A DNA stretch of 64,000 nucleotides, from contig CANMWN010000001.1 in NCBI GenBank assembly GCA_947501625.1, forward strand, positions 941,319 through 1,005,318. Reading direction: 5' to 3'. Origin of the DNA: an uncultured Flavobacteriaceae bacterium. GTDB taxonomy: Bacteria > Bacteroidota > Bacteroidia > Flavobacteriales > Flavobacteriaceae. The translations under genes and the position numbers were made by a program. The stretch's first letter is position 1; the number at the start of each line of letters is the position of its first letter. The notes under the pieces were generated by a model, which saw only the letters and a list, made by a program, of their open reading frames with translations, ran no database searches and was not told the DNA's origin. This document shows positions 37,158 to 43,475 of the stretch, in pieces.

Positions 37158-37655
37158 TTATAATTTTTTTAAAACAGCCCATTGACTAAGTTGCATTTTA
37201 TATTTAATAATTTCAGGTTTTAATAATTTTATTTTTTTTAAGTAAATTAAGTTACTATGAGCAGAAGTTCGCTTTTGATTTAATCCTATTCTTTCTAAGA
37301 GATAAAGAAACCAATCCATATGTGGAAGAGGTGTCGTTATCAATAATTTCCCATCTTTTTTTAATAGTTTATAACAATCTTTAATTATGTCAACATGTTC
37401 AACAACCTCAAAAGCTATTATGTAATCATAATATTCTTCTTTTAACCCTAAGTTTTTCCAATTCCTTATATCTCCTACTATATCTGCAGGAGGTAATATA
37501 TCTATACCAGTATAATATTGGTAGTTCTCGTTTTTAAAGTGTGTTTTTACCCAACCAGAACCAGAACCTATCTCTAAAATTTTTGAAGTTTTGCTAATCT
37601 TTTTTAAAAAAAACTTCTTTTTTTCGTTTTTAGCATATTCGCTTAAAATAGTCAT
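37158..37655 (-). CDS. Small class I SAM-dependent methyltransferase
   Basis: 165 aa. Motif I is ILEIGSGSGWVKTHF, the acidic ribose-binding residue is in TGIDILPPADIV, and motif IV/V is YDYIIAFEVVEHV and LLKKDGKLLITTPLPHMDW, the UbiE/COQ5-like pattern. It is shorter than most (200-260 aa) but has the full core. It is in the middle of the cluster, 1 base after the CxxCH lipoprotein, so it likely acts on the same product. Confidence 0.82.
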   Translation of the reverse strand: MTILSEYAKNEKKKFFLKKISKTSKILEIGSGSGWVKTHFKNENYQYYTGIDILPPADIVGDIRNWKNLGLKEEYYDYIIAFEVVEHVDIIKDCYKLLKKDGKLLITTPLPHMDWFLYLLERIGLNQKRTSAHSNLIYLKKIKLLKPEIIKYKMQLSQWAVLKKL

Positions 37656-37656
37656 A

Positions 37657-38772
37657 TTATAAATGATTTACTTCAATTAACGACTCTTCTCTAATACTTG
37701 ATGAAACTGATAGACTAGAAAATGGCGCAAAATTTTCCACTTCATTTCTGTTATATAAATTTCCTAAAAAAGGAAATTCAGAATGTACATGAGTTGAAAG
37801 AGTAGAAAGTGAGTTTTGAACTTCAATTTCACTCATATTCCATTCGTTACTTAATCTAAATGCTGAAGGTTCCATGAATGAAATATATGCAAGTTCCATC
37901 ATCACATGGTCTTGTGTATTGCTAAAGTTTACACCATCAGTTAATAAAAGTTGTTGCTGTTTTAGTTTATTATTAAAATTGATTAAAGTATCATTTAATT
38001 GCTGACTTGTTAAGAAACCTGAAAAGTTATTTTGTGGGGTAAACAGTTGATTAATATTACTTTCATGACACCACATACATTTTGCTGGTTTTCCAGCATT
38101 AGTATGCTCATTATTTGCAACATTAAGTCTAATACCATTAGAGTCAAAAATTCCAAATTTAAGTTGACCATTATCCATAATTTCAATAGTTTCAAACTCA
38201 ACTATTTCATTATTTTGGGGGTCAATTTCAGTAGAAACAAAAAGTTGATTTAAACCCTCTTGATTAGAATATTCTAAAACACGATGTTTTAAAGAAACAG
38301 TAGAGTTATTTACATAGCCTTTTGAGGGTTTTAATTCATAATTCGACAAGATGTCATCTAAATTTTCAGGAACATTGGTAATTGTATAATAATGCTCTGA
38401 AGCACCAATTAGTAAGGAAATATATCTTCCTAGATCTATAGAGTTATTTAGTTTATATTCTTCAGTATCTTTTAACTTATTATGTAAAATTTTAATTTTT
38501 TCTAGAGCGTTTTCATTAAACCCTAAATTATCTATTTCAATGATAAATTGATTTTCAGAATCAGGTAAAACAACAGAATTTAGAACTCTTGCACCTATGT
38601 TTGAGTAACACCAAGATAAACCTATCCTTGCTTTTTCAATAGTATCATCTTCATAGGATTTATTCCATTTTAGGTTTATTGAACTTTCATTTTCTGATAA
38701 TTCTTCTAAATTAGTACTTGTACAAGAAAGTACTAATAAAAACATAGCGATATAATATACCTTTTTTATCAT
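37657..38772 (-). CDS. Lipoprotein with a single CxxCH haem-type motif, function unknown
   Basis: 371 aa. Lipoprotein signal with lipobox VLSC (Cys17). One CMWCH motif at 232-236 is the standard covalent haem c attachment site, but no clear downstream Met ligand or full cytochrome c fold could be recognised. The rest is an acidic alpha/beta region I cannot assign. It overlaps the radical SAM gene upstream by 4 bases. It would be exported to the periplasmic side of a membrane, in contrast to the cytoplasmic radical enzymes beside it. The CxxCH could also be an accidental or metal/disulfide motif. Confidence 0.75.
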   Translation of the reverse strand: MIKKVYYIAMFLLVLSCTSTNLEELSENESSINLKWNKSYEDDTIEKARIGLSWCYSNIGARVLNSVVLPDSENQFIIEIDNLGFNENALEKIKILHNKLKDTEEYKLNNSIDLGRYISLLIGASEHYYTITNVPENLDDILSNYELKPSKGYVNNSTVSLKHRVLEYSNQEGLNQLFVSTEIDPQNNEIVEFETIEIMDNGQLKFGIFDSNGIRLNVANNEHTNAGKPAKCMWCHESNINQLFTPQNNFSGFLTSQQLNDTLINFNNKLKQQQLLLTDGVNFSNTQDHVMMELAYISFMEPSAFRLSNEWNMSEIEVQNSLSTLSTHVHSEFPFLGNLYNRNEVENFAPFSSLSVSSSIREESLIEVNHL

Positions 38773-40145
38773 TTATTCAACTTCATCAATAAGTTAGCTG
38801 TTAGAGATTTTGTCTTTAACTTTAAAGCATTAAAATGATTTCCATTCAGTTTCTCTCTATGTTGATTCACTTCATTAACAATTCTTTTCACAGCATAATC
38901 ATAATATTTCCTAGAATATGTTCTCTTAAAGTCAATATCTCTGTCAGTAGATATTTCCCAATTTGGTTGTAAAGTTATTTTATCTTCAATTTCATTATAC
39001 AATGATGTTCCTTTTATTGGATATGCAATTGTAATAGTATATTGTGTTGGGTTTGCATCTTTAAGATATTGAATTGTATTGTTGATATCAATTTCATCTT
39101 CTCCAGGATAACCAACCATAATAAAAGTGCCAGATTCAATACCAAGTTCATTTGTTTTTTTAATGGCATTTTTAACAACGTCAACATCTACACGTCTGTC
39201 CATAGCATCAATAATTTTTTGTGAGCCACTTTCGGCTCCGATCCAAATTCTAAAACAGCCAACATCTTTTAATAAATTTAAAATTTTATAATTTAGTCTT
39301 TCTGCTCTCGTAATACATTCAAAATCTATTTTAAAATTTTGAAGTTTCATTTCTTTATGGAATTCACGAATCCATTTATGACTTACTGTGAATACATCGT
39401 CTACGAACCAAATTGCATCAGGATTATATTCATTTTTCAACATCATTAATTCTTCAACAACAAGTTTTGCCGGTCTTCTTCTATAACTTTGCCCGTAAAC
39501 GGCAGTGCTACACCACTTACATGTGTATGGACAACCTCTCTGTGTGCTTACAGTCATAGAGTTTTTTCCATGATATTTTTTCCATGTATCTAAATAAGGT
39601 TGAAAGTTGATGGCGCCTCTGTTAGGAAGCGGTAAATCTTTCATTTCTTTCATTCTCATTCTAGAAGTTGTTTTGATAACTTCGTGTTCTTTAAGATAAG
39701 CAATGCCGTTAATTTCTGAATAATTAGTTTTATTTAATATCGAATTGCAAAGTTCAAACATAGTTTGCTCACCTTCACCAATAATGAGAAAATCAACGCC
39801 AGTATTTAAGTAGTTTTTAACATTGTAAGTGATGTCTGGGCCGCCTAAAATTATTTTTGGCTTTCCATAAACATAATCATTTTTTAATTCTTTTATCAAT
39901 TTAATAACATTGATTTTAGTCATTAAATTGGTGTAAATAGCGATAATTTCTGGCTGATTCTTTTTAATGAACTCTAATTGCTTTTTAAATGTCGAAAATG
40001 TACTGTCAAACACTGCATTTTCTTGTCCTTTTTCTTTTAAATATGCCGAAACATATAATAGGCCTAAAGGAGCATAAGGCTTCATTATTTTAGCCTCTTT
40101 ATCATCTTCGAGTAAGAAATATGAATGTGTTAAAAGTATATTCAT
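38769..40145 (-). CDS. Radical SAM enzyme with B12-binding-like domain (paralogue A)
   Basis: 458 aa. The N-terminal cobalamin-fold-like region includes APLGLLYVSAYLKEKG and ILGGPDITY. The radical SAM core has Cys205, 209 and 212 (RGCPYTCKWC), DAIWFVDDVF and IWIGAESGSQKI. It is strongly similar to the radical SAM enzyme at 40930-42390: both share THSYF near the N-terminus, IIGEGEQT and IGAESGSQKI. They are tandem paralogues on either side of a methyltransferase. It overlaps that methyltransferase and the CxxCH lipoprotein by 4 bases each. Confidence 0.9.
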   Translation of the reverse strand: MNILLTHSYFLLEDDKEAKIMKPYAPLGLLYVSAYLKEKGQENAVFDSTFSTFKKQLEFIKKNQPEIIAIYTNLMTKINVIKLIKELKNDYVYGKPKIILGGPDITYNVKNYLNTGVDFLIIGEGEQTMFELCNSILNKTNYSEINGIAYLKEHEVIKTTSRMRMKEMKDLPLPNRGAINFQPYLDTWKKYHGKNSMTVSTQRGCPYTCKWCSTAVYGQSYRRRPAKLVVEELMMLKNEYNPDAIWFVDDVFTVSHKWIREFHKEMKLQNFKIDFECITRAERLNYKILNLLKDVGCFRIWIGAESGSQKIIDAMDRRVDVDVVKNAIKKTNELGIESGTFIMVGYPGEDEIDINNTIQYLKDANPTQYTITIAYPIKGTSLYNEIEDKITLQPNWEISTDRDIDFKRTYSRKYYDYAVKRIVNEVNQHREKLNGNHFNALKLKTKSLTANLLMKLNK

Positions 40146-40930
40146 TTTAACTGTATTGAGATGATGAAATGATCAGAAAAGCGTGCCAAAAAAGACCAGT
40201 TTTTTATTTTATTTTCAAGCCAATTCAAAATGTTAAGCAACCAAACTTTATTTTTAAAAAAAGGCATTAAATAAGAAGGAGGAATATAAAATCCAATAGG
40301 TTTGTAATTTGTTATCTTATAGTAATTTCCAATATATTCTTTAATATTTTTTGGGTTGTAAAACCAAGTTTTAACTAATTTTCCTTCCACATTTACATCT
40401 AAAGAGTTTTTAGTGTTTCTTCTAAAAAGTTGCTTCCATTTACCAGAAAAAAACAGATATTTATTTTCCCAAATACAATTTTTGGGCATAATTACACAGA
40501 TGATTTTTCCGTTTTTATTTAATTTTTGAACTGCTGCTTCAAAGAACGTATTAAGTTCAATAGGAGATAGACAATTTAAACCACCAAAATTTGAAAATAT
40601 CAAATCAAACTTTCTGTTTTTCAAGTTTTCATTTTCTGAAATCTTATTTATGTCGAGTTGGAAATAGTTAATATTATTTTTCCCACTTTTACTCTTAGCA
40701 ATATGAATCATTTCTTTAGAAATGTCAGTTGCAATAACTTTGTTGTTATTATTGAAAAGCCATAGAGCATCTTCGCCAGTTCCACAATTTAATTCAAGAA
40801 TAGTTTTGCCCTTTATATCATTTTTTAATAAAAAACTGTAAACTAGAGAACGCTGTCTTTTACCAATTTCAGAATAAGTGAAATCAGTATCATAAGAATT
40901 GGCAATATGGTCAAAACTTGCTTGAATAAT
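40142..40930 (-). CDS. Class I SAM methyltransferase with apparent ATT start codon
   Basis: The first in-frame ATG is at 40711, but that would delete the SAM-binding motif. The frame is open upstream for another 73 codons that encode IQASFDHIANSYDTDF and the intact motif I TILELNCGTGEDALWLF followed by ATDISKEM. I place the start at ATT 40928-40930, which overlaps the preceding stop as TAATT, where TAATG would be usual. That gives 262 aa, the normal size for this family. No ATG, GTG or TTG lies in frame between the upstream stop and motif I, so a rare start or a mutated one is the best reading. The C-terminal half resembles UbiE-like methyltransferases with a membrane-associated tail. Confidence 0.75.
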   Translation of the reverse strand: MIQASFDHIANSYDTDFTYSEIGKRQRSLVYSFLLKNDIKGKTILELNCGTGEDALWLFNNNNKVIATDISKEMIHIAKSKSGKNNINYFQLDINKISENENLKNRKFDLIFSNFGGLNCLSPIELNTFFEAAVQKLNKNGKIICVIMPKNCIWENKYLFFSGKWKQLFRRNTKNSLDVNVEGKLVKTWFYNPKNIKEYIGNYYKITNYKPIGFYIPPSYLMPFFKNKVWLLNILNWLENKIKNWSFLARFSDHFIISIQLK

Positions 40931-42390
40931 TAAGTGCTTTTTAAATTTTCCATTTTTCGCAAACTTATTTTGTCAAAAAAGGAAGTTGGAATATAATAAA
41001 TTAGTAATAAAATTGATCGGAGTTTGTTGTAATTAATTGAATTTTGAAATAACTTTTTTAAATTAGAAATACCCTGAGTTTTTCTAAACTCTTTGTGCGT
41101 AAATCGCTGTAGTTTTCTATAATAAGAATCATTGAAAGTGCCTTTAAATAACATTGCTAAATCATCGCTATCGGTCCAATTTTCTTTTCCTTCAAATTGA
41201 TGTTTAACTTTTTCATAGAAAGGAGTTTCTGGTAAAGGATAGGAGACCGAAACACCAATATTATCAGGTTTTAAGTTCTTTATCATATTAATGGTCAAGT
41301 CAATATCTTCTTTTGTTTCACCCAAATATCCATATTGAATAAAAAAAGCTACTTTAACTCCTTTATTTTGTAAAATTTTAGTGGATTCTTCTATTTGAGC
41401 GATAGTTGTCCCTTTATCCATTGCATCTAATATTTTTTGTGAACCGCTTTCAGCACCTATCCAAACTTCTTCTAATCCACTTTCGACCAACGCATCAATA
41501 GTGTCTTCTTTTAATAACAAGTCTGCTCTTGATTGTATGTAATAGGATATATCTAATTTATTTTTTTTCAATTCTTTATTGAATTCTTGAACCCAATTTG
41601 GCTTTAATCCAAATATGTCATCACACATCCAAAAACGATTAACATCATAATTTTTAACTAAATAATTTATCAATTCAGTTATTCTTTTTGGTGAATGCGA
41701 ATTGTATCGCTGACCATAAATAGGTTTGGCACACCAATTACATTTATAAGGACATCCTCTAGTAGTAGCAATATTTAAGGTGAATTCTTGTTTAGAATTT
41801 TTCCAAATTTGTTTGTAGGAATCTACATCTATCAAATCCCAAGCAGGAAGTGGAAGTTGGTCAAGATTTTTTAAAACCAGTCTTTTATTAGTTTTAATGT
41901 ATTCGTTTTTTTCTCGATAAGCAATTCCAGTTACATTGGAATAATTAGTATCATTCTCAAGCGAATTAATAAGTTCTAATAAAGTTTGTTCACCCTCACC
42001 AATAATTATAAAATCAGCGCCTTTATCTATATATTCTTTATAGTGATCTGTCGAATCTGAACTAGAAACAATTACGGTACAATTTTGCGCTTTTCCATAA
42101 GATATCATTTCAAAACATGCTTCACGCATTTTGGTCAAACACATCTTTGTGAGATAGTTAAAACCGTCATCATATATCACCAAATAATTTGGTTTTGATT
42201 TTTTTAAAATTGATTTTAACTCACTTGGATTTTCTTTAAGGCCTACATCATAAAGGGAAACGTTATATCCATTTTCTCTAAGGTTACTTGCAGCATAGAT
42301 TGTGCCTAAAGGAGGAAAAGGAGTTTGATTTTTCCATTGTTTAGGGTCCATTTGGTAAAAATAGGAATGTGTAAAAAGTACATTTTTCAT
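40930..42390 (-). CDS. Radical SAM enzyme with B12-binding-like domain (paralogue B)
   Basis: 486 aa, paralogous to the neighbour at 38769-40145. Radical SAM cysteines are Cys213, 217 and 220 (RGCPYKCNWC). The GG that closes the cobalamin-binding fold in paralogue A is replaced by a Ser/Asp-rich stretch (VIVSSSDSTDH), so cobalamin binding may be altered. Core motifs FWMCDDIFGL and VWIGAESGSQKI are intact. It begins by a 4-base ATGA overlap with the nucleotidyltransferase gene and ends by overlapping the ATT-start methyltransferase. Confidence 0.9.
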   Translation of the reverse strand: MKNVLFTHSYFYQMDPKQWKNQTPFPPLGTIYAASNLRENGYNVSLYDVGLKENPSELKSILKKSKPNYLVIYDDGFNYLTKMCLTKMREACFEMISYGKAQNCTVIVSSSDSTDHYKEYIDKGADFIIIGEGEQTLLELINSLENDTNYSNVTGIAYREKNEYIKTNKRLVLKNLDQLPLPAWDLIDVDSYKQIWKNSKQEFTLNIATTRGCPYKCNWCAKPIYGQRYNSHSPKRITELINYLVKNYDVNRFWMCDDIFGLKPNWVQEFNKELKKNKLDISYYIQSRADLLLKEDTIDALVESGLEEVWIGAESGSQKILDAMDKGTTIAQIEESTKILQNKGVKVAFFIQYGYLGETKEDIDLTINMIKNLKPDNIGVSVSYPLPETPFYEKVKHQFEGKENWTDSDDLAMLFKGTFNDSYYRKLQRFTHKEFRKTQGISNLKKLFQNSINYNKLRSILLLIYYIPTSFFDKISLRKMENLKST

Positions 42391-43325
42391 TTTTCTAACG
42401 GAATAGAAAATTGATGTTTGTTATTAAACTCTTGAATACTTATATTCAAAGAGTCTATCACTTTTTTCTGGTGATTTCCAGGATGATGCTTTGAAACATG
42501 CTTTTGAGCTTTAAACGCTACTTTAAAATCTTTAAGTTTAAATTTTTTAAACTTATTTTCTTGATGCCTTTTAGTTATTTTCATCGTTAAAGCATCTAAA
42601 TAATCACCAATTATTCCACTAAAAACGAATTCTAAAGATTTTCGCACTAAATTTTTCTTGATGTTTTCTGAAACTTTATTTTGCTTTGAAAATGCTGGAA
42701 AATAATTTAAAACCCAAGAATTATTTTCTTTCAAACTATTATAAATTCCATTACCACTCATTGGAATAAGTGTTACAAACTCTGTTGCTGTAAATCTATT
42801 TTTTTCTGAAATTTCTAAAGCATTAGAACTCATAAAATAATTGACACAAAAATATTTTTTTGAGTTAAATAGAAATATTTTTTTATACAAAATTAGTAGT
42901 GTTCTTGTAAGCCACAATCTATTTGGACTTGTGATGATAAAATAATCTATATCATCATCTTCTCCTAGAAAACCTTTAGAAATAGATCCTGATAAAAAAA
43001 CACCTTCAACAAATGGAAATTGGCTAATAAACGCTGACATTTTTTTTGCCTTTTCGAACGTTTTTTCAGCTTTTAAATTCCCTTTTTTTCTTCTCGAAAC
43101 CAATGAAGTATCATTTATAGTTGTATAAAATTCTTCATTAGAATAAATAACTTCTTTTTTAATCAAATTTTTAAGAACAGATTTTATTTCAGTATCTTTA
43201 AATTTACTGTAATAGGCTAATTCGTCAGAAGTTATAGGGTATTTGAACGTGTCAAAATATAACAATGTCTTTATGACATCATGGGTAGAATTTTCTTCTA
43301 TTAAAGGGGTTTTGGTTTTTAACAT
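42387..43325 (-). CDS. Nucleotidyltransferase-domain protein with N-terminal winged-helix-like segment
   Basis: 312 aa. Residues about 15-75 (FKYPITSDELAYYS, then VLKNLIKKEVIYSNEEFY) look like a small winged helix. The Pol-beta-type nucleotidyltransferase motif follows at about 108-132: FLSGSISKGFLGEDDDIDYFII, with GSxxKG and the DxD pair intact. A helical C-terminus completes it. It is the first gene of the cluster and could activate a substrate by adenylylation or nucleotidylation, or be regulatory. It is preceded by a TAAATTTG box at 43438. Confidence 0.8.
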   Translation of the reverse strand: MLKTKTPLIEENSTHDVIKTLLYFDTFKYPITSDELAYYSKFKDTEIKSVLKNLIKKEVIYSNEEFYTTINDTSLVSRRKKGNLKAEKTFEKAKKMSAFISQFPFVEGVFLSGSISKGFLGEDDDIDYFIITSPNRLWLTRTLLILYKKIFLFNSKKYFCVNYFMSSNALEISEKNRFTATEFVTLIPMSGNGIYNSLKENNSWVLNYFPAFSKQNKVSENIKKNLVRKSLEFVFSGIIGDYLDALTMKITKRHQENKFKKFKLKDFKVAFKAQKHVSKHHPGNHQKKVIDSLNISIQEFNNKHQFSIPLEK

Positions 43326-43437
43326 GCAATTGTATAAAGACTGTACTAATTAAATATTATTAATAAAATACTTCATAATTAATAGTATTTATCAATTATA
43401 AATTTACCGTCGTGAAGTTAGTTAGTTAGCCTGAAGT

Positions 43438-43445
43438 CAAATTTA
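43438..43445 (-). promoter_or_regulatory. -7 box upstream of the radical SAM/glycosylation cluster
   Basis: TAAATTTG on the minus strand in the 150-base gap between polA and the nucleotidyltransferase gene. It would give a 5' leader of about 105 bases. No clear -33 TTG was found. Confidence 0.45.
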
Positions 43446-43475
43446 AGAAAAAAAATTTAACATTTCATATTCTTT

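Noticed and set aside
40142-40930. Frameshift or pseudogene reading of the methyltransferase
   Set aside because: The frame is continuous from the ATT through all SAM-binding motifs to the stop, so no frameshift is needed; only the start codon is unusual.
43415-43430. Short TTAG tandem repeat before the radical SAM cluster
   Set aside because: Only about three units (GTTAGTTAGTTAG), too short to call a repeat locus or a regulatory array.
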